Below are positions 34,376-43,086 of a stretch of DNA of 64,000 nt, in pieces. The DNA comes from Altererythrobacter sp. H2 (GTDB taxonomy: Bacteria > Pseudomonadota > Alphaproteobacteria > Sphingomonadales > Sphingomonadaceae): assembly GCF_035319885.1 (NCBI RefSeq), contig NZ_CP141285.1, forward strand, positions 496,001 through 560,000, read 5' to 3'. The stretch's first letter is position 1. Each line of letters begins with the position of its first letter. The notes under the pieces are model-generated. The model was given only the letters and a program-made list of their open reading frames with translations. It was not told where the DNA came from and made no database searches. A program made the position numbers and the translations under genes.

Positions 34376-35662
34376 TTACCCTGCCGCTTCCATCAGCGCG
34401 ATGCGGGGTTCGTTCGGCCAGGTCCACTCTGGCCCGATCACCGGCTCGACCCGCAGTTCGGGCGGAATCCGGGCAGGCCCGATCATCCGGTCACAGGCCT
34501 GGTGAAAGGCATAGATCCGCGCTTCCTGATAACTCAGCGGTACGCTGCGGAAGGCGGCACTCTGCATCGAATGCTGGATCGCTTCGCCGAACTGGGTGTC
34601 CTCCAGGATGATCGGGCTCATCTGGCGCCCGATCGGCTGGCTTTCGTCGGGGACGGTCCACAGATCGGGCGCGGGCCCGTCTCCCCAGTCCAGTGCCATG
34701 GTCACCAGCTCGAGCCGGGTGGTGGTGAGAGAAGTCGGCCAGAACACCAGCGGCGGGATGAAGTAGTTCGACAGCGGCGAAACCCAGTTGGGGAACAGGG
34801 TATAGCTCTGGGTGCAGGTTCGCCCCAGCTCGCCGACGGTATCGATCTGCCGCCAGTGCGCCGGGCTGTCGATGGCCCGGACGTGGGCGCGATCGGTTTC
34901 GCGGGGCGCCGGGGCAAGCATCCGCGCGTGGCCATTGGGGTAGATCGTGTTCAGGTTGCGGGCGGGATCAACCAGCGGCGCGACCGTGTCGGGATGGATG
35001 AAAGGCACATGGTAGACTTCCATGTTGGCTTCCATCGCCACCTTCCAGTTGCAGTTCAGATCGAACGAATGGCGCGCGGCAAGGCGCACCCGGTCGAAGC
35101 CGAATTCCTCCCATTCGTCGGCGACCGGCCCCATCCACTGGCGCAGCGGCATGGCATCATCGTCGAAGTTGACGAAGATGACCTTGCCGAACAGCTCGCA
35201 CCGCACGGGAATCAGGCTGCGGCAGGCAAGGTCGAAACCGGGCGGGAAATCCTGCCGCGAAGGCACGCCGACAAGGCTGCCATCGGTCTTGTAGGTCCAG
35301 TTGTGATAACCGCACATCAGGCGGCTGGACTTGCCGTAATCCTGCGTCACCACGGGCGCGCCGCGGTGGCGGCACGTGTTGTAGAAGGCGCGGACGACGC
35401 CATCCATGCCGTGCACGATCACGATCGGATCGCCTGCATTGTGCCAGCGCATGTAGCAGCCAGGCTCGGGGATCTCGTCCATGTGCCCGGCGAACAGCCA
35501 GGACTTGCGGAACACATGGCTCTGCTCGAGGGCGTAGTATTCGGCGCTGGTGTAGCGGGCGGCGGGCAGGTCGGGCAGGATCGGAAAGCCCTCCGGCGGT
35601 GCGGTGCGGGTTGCCTCCCATTCCATCAGCGCCTTCAGGCGTTGGATTTCGGCTTGATCCAT
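34376..35662 (-). CDS. Rieske non-haem iron oxygenase, alpha subunit (second)
   Basis: A 428-residue oxygenase, clearly different from the first. The Rieske ligands are CRHRGAPV and CGYHNWTYK (near residues 97 and 118), and the catalytic iron site is EANMEVYHVPFIHPD near residue 215. The usual Asp that bridges the Rieske and catalytic centres of neighbouring subunits is replaced in this stretch by Glu (NMEVYH), as in some members. The start at MDQAEIQRLK follows GGAGAC; upstream in-frame ATGs lie inside the divergent promoter region. It is divergent from an SDR gene, a common pairing of oxygenase and diol dehydrogenase. No cognate electron-transfer genes are nearby. Confidence 0.9.
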   Translation of the reverse strand: MDQAEIQRLKALMEWEATRTAPPEGFPILPDLPAARYTSAEYYALEQSHVFRKSWLFAGHMDEIPEPGCYMRWHNAGDPIVIVHGMDGVVRAFYNTCRHRGAPVVTQDYGKSSRLMCGYHNWTYKTDGSLVGVPSRQDFPPGFDLACRSLIPVRCELFGKVIFVNFDDDAMPLRQWMGPVADEWEEFGFDRVRLAARHSFDLNCNWKVAMEANMEVYHVPFIHPDTVAPLVDPARNLNTIYPNGHARMLAPAPRETDRAHVRAIDSPAHWRQIDTVGELGRTCTQSYTLFPNWVSPLSNYFIPPLVFWPTSLTTTRLELVTMALDWGDGPAPDLWTVPDESQPIGRQMSPIILEDTQFGEAIQHSMQSAAFRSVPLSYQEARIYAFHQACDRMIGPARIPPELRVEPVIGPEWTWPNEPRIALMEAAG

Positions 35663-35809
35663 GCGGAGTCTCCTTCCCGCCTGGGAAGCTAGCTGTCCCG
35701 CCAGTGCGCGCGACTGGCATTTTGGCGTGTGCATCATCGCTTTCGACAGTGGTCTGATGGTGGGTGCCGCCTAGTCTCCCGGCCAGAAAATACGCTTCAG
35801 GAGAGGGCG

Positions 35810-36589
35810 ATGGCAGGCAGGGTTGAAGGCAAGGTGGCGCTCGTTACCGGCGGGGCGATGGGGCTGGGCAAGGCCGATTGCGAAATGCTGGCGGCACAAG
35901 GCGCGCGGGTGATCGTGACCGACCGCGAGGTCGAGCAGGCGCACAAGGTGGCTGACGCAATCGGCGGCGATGCCATGGCGCTCGACGTAACCGACGAGGC
36001 ACAGTGGCAGCACGTGATGGCGGCGGTGCAGGAGCGGCACGGGGGGCTTGATATCCTGGTCAACAATGCCGGCAACGTGATCTTCGAAAGCGTGGAAGAG
36101 TGTTCCACCGCCAACTTCCGCCTCCATCTCGACATTCACGTGATGGGCACCTTCTTTGGCTGCAAGTACGGCATCCCCCTGATGAAGAACCGGGCCGAAA
36201 CGCACGGCGGCGGGGGCTCCTCGATCATCAACATGGCCTCGACCGCCTCGCTTATGGGCTATGGCAACATCGTCGCCTATACCGCTGCCAAGGGCGCAAT
36301 CCGCTCGATGACCAAGTCGATCGCGATGCATTGCCAGGACAACGGCTACGGCATCCGCTGCAATGCGCTGGCACCGGGCGGGATCGAAACCCCGATGGTG
36401 CGCGACATTTCCGGGCGTGCGGGGCAGGATCTGATGGCGGTGCCGGATGGCCCGCTCGACGCCAATGCCCTTGGTTCGCCGAAGGATGTGGCTTACGCCG
36501 TGCTGTTCCTCGCCAGTGACGAGGCACGCTTCCTCAACGGGCTGGAAATCCCGGTGGACAACGGCCTCTATGCCCGCCCCCACCACTGA
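35810..36589 (+). CDS. Short-chain dehydrogenase/reductase (SDR)
   Basis: A 259-residue classical SDR. The cofactor motif is VTGGAMGLGKADCEML (T-G-x3-G-x-G), NNAGN is the second signature, and the catalytic Ser and Tyr-x3-Lys are in NMASTASLM and YTAAKGAIRS. An acidic residue after the second strand (VTDRE) suggests NAD rather than NADP. In this setting it may oxidise a diol or alcohol made by the divergent Rieske oxygenase (inference). AGGAGAGGGCG precedes the ATG. Its 3' end overlaps the MFS gene by 20 bases. Confidence 0.9.
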   Translation: MAGRVEGKVALVTGGAMGLGKADCEMLAAQGARVIVTDREVEQAHKVADAIGGDAMALDVTDEAQWQHVMAAVQERHGGLDILVNNAGNVIFESVEECSTANFRLHLDIHVMGTFFGCKYGIPLMKNRAETHGGGGSSIINMASTASLMGYGNIVAYTAAKGAIRSMTKSIAMHCQDNGYGIRCNALAPGGIETPMVRDISGRAGQDLMAVPDGPLDANALGSPKDVAYAVLFLASDEARFLNGLEIPVDNGLYARPHH

Positions 36590-37907
36590 CGGGCCGATAA
36601 CCGCGGCGGCCCCGGCGAAACCGGCCGATCAGCCGGGGCCGTACCGCTGGTACGTGCTTGGACTGCTCACGCTCACCAGCACGTTCAGCGTGGCCGACCG
36701 GTTGGTGTTCGGCATCCTGGTGGAGGACATCAAGGCCGAGTTCCAGCTGAGCGACTTCCAGCTCGGCCTGCTGGGCGGGGCGGCCTTTTCGCTGGTCTAT
36801 GTGCTGGCCGGCTTCCCTGCCGCCCGGCTGGCTGACCGGTCGGTGCGCAAGAACATTGTCGCGGCCGCGATCAGTTTCTGGAGCGTGATGACGGCCATGT
36901 GCGGCCTCGCGACGGGCTTCTGGACACTGTTCCTCGCGCGGACCGGGGTGGGTGTGGGCGAGGGCTGTTCTGGGCCGTCGTCGCAAAGCCTGGTGGCCGA
37001 TTTCTTCGCCCGACACGAACTGGCCAAGGCGATGGGCTTCCTCACCATCGGCGCCAGCATGGGTACCGCCGGCGGACTCGTGATCGGCGGGCAGCTGGCC
37101 GAAATCTTCAACTGGCGCTGGGCCTTCGTGCTGATGGGCCTGCCCGGCGTGCTGCTGGGTGCGGTGCTCTATTTCACCGTGCGCGAGCCGGTGCGCGGGC
37201 GCTATGCCCCGGTCGGTTCGGACATGGCCCAGCAGCCGCTCTGGGCGACCACCCGCAGCCTGCTCGGTAACCGGGTCTTCATGGGGCTGGCGGTTGGCTG
37301 GGCCGTGCAAATCATGATCGGCTACGCGCTCGCGTTCTGGATGGCGGCGGTCATGCTGCGCCAGTTTACGATCTCGACCGGTGATGTCGGGCTCTTTCTC
37401 GGGCTGGCCTTCTTTCTGGGCGGAATTCCTGGGCCGATCCTGGGCGGATATGCAACCCACTGGCTCACCTTGCGTGACGAACGCTGGCGGGCCTGGCTGC
37501 CGGGCGTCGTCAGCCTCGCCTGCCTCGTGCCGCTGGCGCTCAGCCTGACTGCCGGCAGTTTCTGGCCATTTCTCGGCTGGTTTGCCTTTGCCTATGCTAT
37601 CTATGTCGCCAGCCAGGCGGGCATCCTGTCCGGCATCCAGGCGGCTGTCGAACCATCGCAGCGCGGATTTGCCGTGGCGATCGCCCTGTTCCTCAACAAC
37701 CTGGTGGGCCAGATGCTCGGGCTGGCGGTGATCGGGGCGGTGAGCGACTGGCTCACGCCTGCCCAGGGCGCGGCCTCGCTCGGCATTGCGGTGTTCGGCG
37801 TGTGTCTGGTGTCCGGCGTGCTGTCGATGGCCGTATTTGCCTGGACCGCCGCCCAGATGGGGCCGACCGGCTATCTCGCCCGGATGCGTGACGACGTGTT
37901 CGGCTGA
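36570..37907 (+). CDS. Major facilitator superfamily transporter
   Basis: A 445-residue protein with about 12 membrane segments. The inter-helix 2-3 loop carries GFPAARLADRSVRKNIV, the MFS motif A variant (G-x3-D-R-x-x-R). GPSSQSLVADFF and GASMGTAGGLVIGGQLAEIFNWRWAF are typical of the spinster-like subfamily found beside aromatic and sterol catabolic genes in sphingomonads. The probable role is import or export of the block's substrate or an intermediate. The ATG lies inside the SDR gene, so translation is coupled. Confidence 0.9.
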   Translation: MPAPTTDGPITAAAPAKPADQPGPYRWYVLGLLTLTSTFSVADRLVFGILVEDIKAEFQLSDFQLGLLGGAAFSLVYVLAGFPAARLADRSVRKNIVAAAISFWSVMTAMCGLATGFWTLFLARTGVGVGEGCSGPSSQSLVADFFARHELAKAMGFLTIGASMGTAGGLVIGGQLAEIFNWRWAFVLMGLPGVLLGAVLYFTVREPVRGRYAPVGSDMAQQPLWATTRSLLGNRVFMGLAVGWAVQIMIGYALAFWMAAVMLRQFTISTGDVGLFLGLAFFLGGIPGPILGGYATHWLTLRDERWRAWLPGVVSLACLVPLALSLTAGSFWPFLGWFAFAYAIYVASQAGILSGIQAAVEPSQRGFAVAIALFLNNLVGQMLGLAVIGAVSDWLTPAQGAASLGIAVFGVCLVSGVLSMAVFAWTAAQMGPTGYLARMRDDVFG

Positions 37908-37911
37908 GCGA

Positions 37912-38679
37912 TCAGAACCCCGGATGGATCGACAGCGCGCCGCCATCCACCAGCAGTTCCGCGCCGGTCATGAACGGGCATTCGTCGCTGGCGAGGAAAG
38001 CGATGGCCGCGGCGGTTTCCGACGGCTGGGCCAGCCTGTTCATGGGTGATGTGGCCGCAACTGCCGCCTTGAAGCCGGGCATTTCCGCTTCGGTCCGGTC
38101 AAGGATGCCGGTTTCGGTGGCACCGGGGATCACGGTGTTGCACCGGATCGCATAACCCTGCCCGGCGCACCAGGTTGCGACCGATTTCGACAGGACCCGC
38201 ACCCCGCCCTTGCTGGCCGAATAGGCCGCATCGGTCGGCAGCGGGGCGAGTGCGGTGGTGCTGGCCACGTTGATGATCGAGCCTTTGGCACCGCCAGGAT
38301 TGACCTTCATCGCCCGGATGGCCGCGCGGCAGCCAAGCATAGTGCCGGTCAGGTTGACGGCGATCACCCGGTCCCACGCGTCGAGATCGGCATCCTCGAT
38401 TGGCCCCCCGCCGACCATGCCGGCGTTGTTGACCAGGATGTCGAGCCGCCCGAAAGCCGCAACCGCCTCGGCCACCACCTCGTCCCAGCGGGCCCGGTCA
38501 GCGGCGTCCTGCACTGCGAAGCGTGCACCCGCCGAAGCGCACAGCGCCGCGCCGCCCGCCGGATCGATATCGGTGCCGAGCACCTGCGCCCCGTCCGCTG
38601 CCAGCCGACGCACGGTGGCCGCACCAATCCCGCTGGCGCAACCGGTAACCAGCGCCACCTTGCCGGACAGGTCGGGCAC
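37912..38679 (-). CDS. Short-chain dehydrogenase/reductase (SDR), second
   Basis: A 255-residue classical SDR: VTGCASGIGAATVRRL for the cofactor, NNAGMVGGG, catalytic Ser in NVASTTAL, and Tyr-x3-Lys as YSASKGGVRV. TDIDPAG after strand two contains Asp, favouring NAD. The GTG start is immediately adjacent to the TAG stop of the glutathione S-transferase gene with no spacer, so the two are certainly one transcript. GST and SDR pairs occur in lignin-dimer (Lig-type) beta-ether cleavage; whether that applies here is only a possibility. Confidence 0.88.
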   Translation of the reverse strand: MPDLSGKVALVTGCASGIGAATVRRLAADGAQVLGTDIDPAGGAALCASAGARFAVQDAADRARWDEVVAEAVAAFGRLDILVNNAGMVGGGPIEDADLDAWDRVIAVNLTGTMLGCRAAIRAMKVNPGGAKGSIINVASTTALAPLPTDAAYSASKGGVRVLSKSVATWCAGQGYAIRCNTVIPGATETGILDRTEAEMPGFKAAVAATSPMNRLAQPSETAAAIAFLASDECPFMTGAELLVDGGALSIHPGF

Positions 38680-39312
38680 CTATTCGCTGTCCTGCCAGAC
38701 GGCCGCGCTCGCCCGCTCATTGTGGGCGGCGACGAAGCGGGCGAGGTTGTCGGTTCCCTCGGGCAGCTTCCAGCCTACGGTAAAGCCGAAGTTGGCGAAG
38801 CAGAACACGATCAGGTCGGCAAAGGTGAAGCGACCGAGTGCGAAGTGGTTGGCGCTGCCCAGCTGCTGATCGAACCAGCGCCACTTCTCGTCGGCCATGG
38901 CTGACAGCTCTGCCCCGGCCCCGGGGCTGACCACGCTCATGCGGGGTTCGAACATCGGGCGCCCGGCGCCGGCGCGGAAGCCCATGGTCATCGGCACCAC
39001 CACTTCCTGGTCGAACAGGCGGGCCCACTTGCGCACCTGCGCGCGTTCCACCGCATCCGCGCCAAACAGGTTCGGCTCCGGGTGCACTTCCTCCAGGTAC
39101 TCGCAGATCGGCCAGCTCTCGGTCAGGCAGGTGCCATCGTCCAGCTCCAGGGTCGGCGTGGTGCCAAGCGGGTTCTTCGACACGTAATCGGCGTTCTGCC
39201 GGTTTTCGCCGCTGATGATATCGAAGTGGACCCGCTCCACTTGGATGCCCTTCTCGACCAGGAACATGCGCACCAGGCGGGGGTTGGGGCCGAGACTGGA
39301 ATAGAGTTTCAC
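38680..39312 (-). CDS. Glutathione S-transferase
   Basis: A 210-residue GST. The thioredoxin-fold domain runs over residues 1-80 with KLYSSLGPNPRLVRMFLVEK and the cis-Pro/glutathione site LGTTPTLELDDGTCLTES (Glu-Ser contact the gamma-glutamyl group). An all-helical C-terminal domain follows with FTFADLIVFC as the N-capping box. The start codon is GTG, with CAGGAGACAAC positioned correctly upstream; no ATG is available. It is divergent from the acyl-CoA dehydrogenase. The likely role is thiol transfer or ether cleavage on a xenobiotic. Confidence 0.9.
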   Translation of the reverse strand: MKLYSSLGPNPRLVRMFLVEKGIQVERVHFDIISGENRQNADYVSKNPLGTTPTLELDDGTCLTESWPICEYLEEVHPEPNLFGADAVERAQVRKWARLFDQEVVVPMTMGFRAGAGRPMFEPRMSVVSPGAGAELSAMADEKWRWFDQQLGSANHFALGRFTFADLIVFCFANFGFTVGWKLPEGTDNLARFVAAHNERASAAVWQDSE

Positions 39313-39441
39313 GGGCGTTGTCTCCTGATCGTGGTTAGCCGGGAACCTAGGCTGCGGGCTATGCGCCCTCATCCTCCCAAATGCGCTAGGCAAATGCGCG
39401 GCGCAATGCTCTAGGACTGCGCGCAAAGGAGAGAAGCCCCG

Positions 39442-40611
39442 ATGGATTTCCAGCTGACCGAGGAGCAGCGCGCGCTGCAGGACGCCGCCCGCACATTCGC
39501 CCGCAGCGAACTGCCCGACCTTGCCCGCGAGATGGAGGAGAAGGACTTCTCCGTCCCCGCCGACATGATGCGGCGTTATGGCGAGATGGGTTTCCTCGGG
39601 GTGAACCTGCCGACCGAATATGGCGGGCTTGGCCTTGGCCACCTGGAGGCGCTGCTGGTGCTCGAGGAGTTTGCGCAAGTCTCCAACGCGGTCGCCTTCC
39701 CCGTGTTCGAGGCGCTGGTCGGCCCGGTCCGGGCGATCGAGCGGTTCGGATCGGAGCAGATGAAGGCCCGGGTCATCCCTGAAGTGACCGCGGGCGAGGC
39801 GACCGTGGCGGTCTCCATGTCCGAACCCGATGCCGGGACCGCGCTGACCGACCTCAAGACCCGCGCGGTTGATGCGGGTGATCACTTCCTGCTCAACGGC
39901 AACAAGCGCTGGACCAGCGGCGCGGGCCACGCGAAATACTACGTCACCTATTGCCGCCTGTCGGATGACGAAGGGGCCAAGGGTATTGGTGCGGTACTGG
40001 TCGAGAAGGGAATGGCGGGCGTCAGCTTCGGTGCGCGTGAGGAACTGATGGGTTTCCGCGGGATCGAGACGCGCGACATCCTGCTCGACGATGTCCGGGT
40101 GCCGAAGGAGAACCTGGTCGTGCCCGCCGGCAGCTTCGGCAAGCTGATGAGCGCCTTCGGGCTGGAGCGGTGCGGCAATGCCACCCAGGCGCTGGGCGTG
40201 GCGGCGGGGGCGCTGGAGCAGGCACTTGCTTACACCCAGGAACGCAAGGCGTTCGGCAAGCCGATCGTCGATTTCCAGGCGGTCCAGATCAAGCTGGCCG
40301 AAATGGCGATGAAGGTGGAGGCAGCGCGGCTGCTCATCTGGCGCGCGGCGGCCAATGCGGCCCACCAGCCGAACCAGCTGCCCAGCGTGTTCGAATCGAG
40401 CGTGGCCAAGTGCTTTGCCAACGAGATCGTGCGCGATGTCGCTTCGTTGGGGGTGCAGGTCATGGGCGGCTACGGCTATCACAAGGCTTACGGGATGGAG
40501 CAGCGCCTGCGTGATGGCTTCGCCTGGGGTATCGCGGGCGGCACCACCGACGTGCAGAAGACCAACATTGCCGCTGCAATGATTGGCCGGCGGTTCGACC
40601 AGCGGAGGTAG
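39442..40611 (+). CDS. Acyl-CoA dehydrogenase
   Basis: A 389-residue FAD-dependent acyl-CoA dehydrogenase. Its order is an N-terminal helical domain (MDFQLTEEQRALQDAARTFAR), a middle beta domain (VSMSEPDAGTALTDLKTRA; NGNKRWTSG) and a C-terminal helical domain (ERKAFGKPIVDFQAVQ; VQVMGGYGYHKAYGMEQRLRDG). The catalytic base position near the end is not a plain match to the short-chain type E, so the substrate class is open. AAAGGAGAG lies 10 bases from the ATG. Electrons would go to ETF, which is not encoded here. Confidence 0.93.
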   Translation: MDFQLTEEQRALQDAARTFARSELPDLAREMEEKDFSVPADMMRRYGEMGFLGVNLPTEYGGLGLGHLEALLVLEEFAQVSNAVAFPVFEALVGPVRAIERFGSEQMKARVIPEVTAGEATVAVSMSEPDAGTALTDLKTRAVDAGDHFLLNGNKRWTSGAGHAKYYVTYCRLSDDEGAKGIGAVLVEKGMAGVSFGAREELMGFRGIETRDILLDDVRVPKENLVVPAGSFGKLMSAFGLERCGNATQALGVAAGALEQALAYTQERKAFGKPIVDFQAVQIKLAEMAMKVEAARLLIWRAAANAAHQPNQLPSVFESSVAKCFANEIVRDVASLGVQVMGGYGYHKAYGMEQRLRDGFAWGIAGGTTDVQKTNIAAAMIGRRFDQRR

Positions 40612-40661
40612 TATCGGAAATCGGGCTTGCTCTGGCGCGGTGTATTGTCCATCTAAACCAC

Positions 40662-41216
40662 ATGGACGAAAACCCCGTTGAAACAGCCCCGCCGGCCGAC
40701 ATGACGCCTGCACCGGCCGGTACCCCGGTCGCAACTCCGCTGACCGGGCCGCTCGATGATGAGGCGCTGACCCCGCTTCATCCCGCGCACGTCAAGGTCC
40801 TGCGGCTGCAGGCTGTGCTGTTCACCCTGCCGTTCTTGATCGCCGCGCTGGTGCTGGAAAGCGCGGGGCTGGTGCCGCTTGGCGCGATCATTGTCCCGGT
40901 GGCGCTGCTGGCAACATGGATCATCATTCAGGCGCCGCTGAAGCGTTATTACGCCCGGGGGTATGCCATGGGCGAAGACCGGCTGCGGGTCGTGCGCGGC
41001 TTGCTTTTCCGGAGCGACAGCGTGGTGCCGTTCGGCCGGGTGCAGCACATCGACCTTGATCAGGGCCCGCTGGAACGGATGTATGACCTCGCCACCCTGA
41101 CAGTCCACACGGCAGGCACCCATAATGCCTCGGTCCGCCTGCCGGGCCTGGCCAACAATGATGCGGTTGCCATGCGCGAAGCCATCCGCGCTCACATCCG
41201 GCGCGAGACGCTGTGA
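40662..41216 (+). CDS. Bacterial PH-domain membrane protein (YdbS-like)
   Basis: A 184-residue protein with a Pro/Ala-rich cytoplasmic N-terminus, two membrane helices (residues 49-90) and one bacterial PH domain (bPH_2). That domain begins at GYAMGEDRLRVVRGLLFRSDSVVPFGRVQHIDLDQGPLER, the signature of the YdbS family. YdbS/YdbT pairs in Firmicutes are membrane proteins linked to tolerance of certain antimicrobials, but the biochemical function is unknown. Its stop overlaps the next gene's GTG start (GTGA). Confidence 0.83.
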   Translation: MDENPVETAPPADMTPAPAGTPVATPLTGPLDDEALTPLHPAHVKVLRLQAVLFTLPFLIAALVLESAGLVPLGAIIVPVALLATWIIIQAPLKRYYARGYAMGEDRLRVVRGLLFRSDSVVPFGRVQHIDLDQGPLERMYDLATLTVHTAGTHNASVRLPGLANNDAVAMREAIRAHIRRETL

Positions 41217-42739
41217 GCGCGCAAGCCGTGAACCAAGAGGCCGTTGCTGCGCCGGCAGAGCCGCGCCGCACCGCGCCGGTCGGCCTGCTGGTCAAGGCCG
41301 TGGCCGGGCTGCGGCAGTCTGTGGCCGGGATTGCTGCGCTGGTCTTCGTCATGCGCGACCAGGGTTCGATCTTCTGGATTGCGCTCGGCGTGGTGCTGCT
41401 GGTGGCCGCGATCAACGTCATCGTTGCGGGCTTGCAGTGGCACCGGCTGACGTTCCATGTCGGAGCGGAGGATATCCGGCTGGAAAGCGGCGTGCTGGCC
41501 CGCGCGGCACGCTCGGTTCCCTACGAACGGATCCAGGATGTCAGCCTGGAGCAGGGGCCGCTGGCGCGGATTTTCGGGCTGGTCGAAGTCCGCTTCGAAA
41601 CCGGTGCGGGCGGGGCCGATGACCTTTCGCTGACCTACCTGACCGTAGCCGAGGGGGAAGAGCTGCGCGAACTGATCCGCGCGCGGCGCGACCAGTCCCC
41701 TGTCGGGCAGGATGACCATGCAGCTGCGGCACTTGCCCCGGTGACTGCCCTGTTCGCCATGGGGCCGCGCCGGGTAGTGACGTTCGGCCTGTTCGAGTTC
41801 TCGCTGGCGGTGATCGCGGTCCTGTTCGGGGTAACCCAGCAGTTCGACTTCCTCCTGCCATTCGACATCTGGGATTTCGACCAGTGGGAGGAACGCCTGG
41901 CAGGCCAGGGGGCGTGGCTCGCCGGTCTTGGCGCGACTGCGCAGATTGTCGGCGGGATTTTCGCCGTGGCTTCTATCCTGGTACTCGGGTTCGCGACCGG
42001 AGTGGTGCGAACGACCTTGCGCGAGTGGGGTTTCCTGCTGGAACAGACCGACAAGGGATTCCGCCGCCGCCGGGGTCTGCTGACGCGCACCGATGTGGTC
42101 ATGCCGGCCCACCGGGTGCAGGCCATGACCCTCGGCACGCGCCTGCTGCGCCGCCTGTTCGGCTGGCATGGCCTGTCTTTCGTCAGCCTGGCGCAGGACG
42201 CCGGCTCGGCCAACCACGTGGTGGCCCCGTTCGGACGGCTTGAGGAATTGTGGCCGGTAGCACAGGCGGCCGGGTTCACCCCGCCGCCGGAAGACGCGCG
42301 CTGGCATCGGGCCAGCACGGCCTATCGGTTCGATTCGATGCTGCTGGCAGCCCTGCTGCCGGTCATTCCCGCCGCAGTGCTGATCGGGCTGGGTGAATAT
42401 CTGTGGGCGCTGCTCCCCATGGCGGTGGCCGTTGCCGGTGCCGCAGGGAACTGGATTGCCTGGTACAATACACGCCATCTGATTGACGGGCATCAGGTGC
42501 TGGCGCGCAGGGGCTGGCTGGCACCCCGGCTTGATATCGCACCGCGGGTCAAGTTGCAGTCAGCCGATTTCCGGCAAGATCCGCTTGGGCACTGGCATGG
42601 TTACGGCACACTCCACCTGGGCCTGGCAGGCGGCACGTTCGAAATTCCCGGTGTGCCGGTGGCGCGGGCGCGCGAGGTGTGCAATGCCGTGCTCGCCAGC
42701 ATTGCCGAGGCCGACTTCAGCGAGCTGAACCAGGGTTAG
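41213..42739 (+). CDS. Multi-PH-domain membrane protein (YdbT-like)
   Basis: A 508-residue partner of the YdbS-like protein, with three PH-domain repeats separated by pairs of membrane helices. The repeat signature appears as DIRLESGVLARAARSVPYERIQDVSLEQGPLARI-type near residue 90, RRRGLLTRTDVVMPAHRVQA near 285, and ARRGWLAPRLDIAPRVKLQS near 428, each with the R-x-G-h-h-x-R-x4-P pattern. The gene starts with GTG overlapping the previous stop and ends four bases into the convergent acetyltransferase gene. Confidence 0.85.
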   Translation: MSAQAVNQEAVAAPAEPRRTAPVGLLVKAVAGLRQSVAGIAALVFVMRDQGSIFWIALGVVLLVAAINVIVAGLQWHRLTFHVGAEDIRLESGVLARAARSVPYERIQDVSLEQGPLARIFGLVEVRFETGAGGADDLSLTYLTVAEGEELRELIRARRDQSPVGQDDHAAAALAPVTALFAMGPRRVVTFGLFEFSLAVIAVLFGVTQQFDFLLPFDIWDFDQWEERLAGQGAWLAGLGATAQIVGGIFAVASILVLGFATGVVRTTLREWGFLLEQTDKGFRRRRGLLTRTDVVMPAHRVQAMTLGTRLLRRLFGWHGLSFVSLAQDAGSANHVVAPFGRLEELWPVAQAAGFTPPPEDARWHRASTAYRFDSMLLAALLPVIPAAVLIGLGEYLWALLPMAVAVAGAAGNWIAWYNTRHLIDGHQVLARRGWLAPRLDIAPRVKLQSADFRQDPLGHWHGYGTLHLGLAGGTFEIPGVPVARAREVCNAVLASIAEADFSELNQG

Positions 42740-43035
42740 GCGCGCAGGCCGGCCCAGTCGGGGTTGCGGCGGAATTTCGCCTCCACATAGGAGCACTGGG
42801 GTACGATCCGGAAGCCTTGCGCCCGCGCATCGGCGACCAGCGCATCGACCAGGGCGGCAGCGATCCCGCGTCCTTCCAGCTCGGCTGGCACCAGCGTGTG
42901 GTCAGCCACGCGCACGCTCTCGCCGCGCGCTTTCCAGGTCAGCCGGCCCACCTTGTTGCTTCCCGGCACGACAGCGCGGTATTCGCCGCCCGCTCCCCTG
43001 TCATGATGGGTGATTTCGAGCCCTTCGATTGCCAA
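42736..43035 (-). CDS. GNAT-family N-acetyltransferase (short, YjdJ-like)
   Basis: A 99-residue single-domain acetyltransferase. The acetyl-CoA-binding stretch is TLVPAELEGRGIAAALVDALVADARAQG, with the R/Q-x-x-G-x-G/A motif as E-G-R-G-I-A, followed by the late strand VPQCSYVEAKFRRNPDW typical of the YjdJ/COG2388 group. The start is a TTG five bases after GGAGAC, giving M-AIEGLEITHHD; no ATG is in frame near it. The substrate is unknown. It overlaps the PH-domain gene end and is divergent from the aldolase-like gene. Confidence 0.76.
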   Translation of the reverse strand: MAIEGLEITHHDRGAGGEYRAVVPGSNKVGRLTWKARGESVRVADHTLVPAELEGRGIAAALVDALVADARAQGFRIVPQCSYVEAKFRRNPDWAGLRA

Positions 43036-43086
43036 GATGCGTCTCCTTCTTGCCAAGAACGTGCGGGCCGCTAGGGGCGTTCCACC

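Noticed and set aside
38680-39312. Calling the GST a lignin beta-etherase (LigE/LigF)
   Set aside because: GST plus SDR pairing is suggestive, but no other lignin-dimer genes are nearby and the key substrate-site residues cannot be judged by eye.
39313-40734. Upstream extension of the GST reading frame
   Set aside because: The frame is open by chance across the antisense of the acyl-CoA dehydrogenase. The GST domain begins at the GTG at 39312 with a proper ribosome site.
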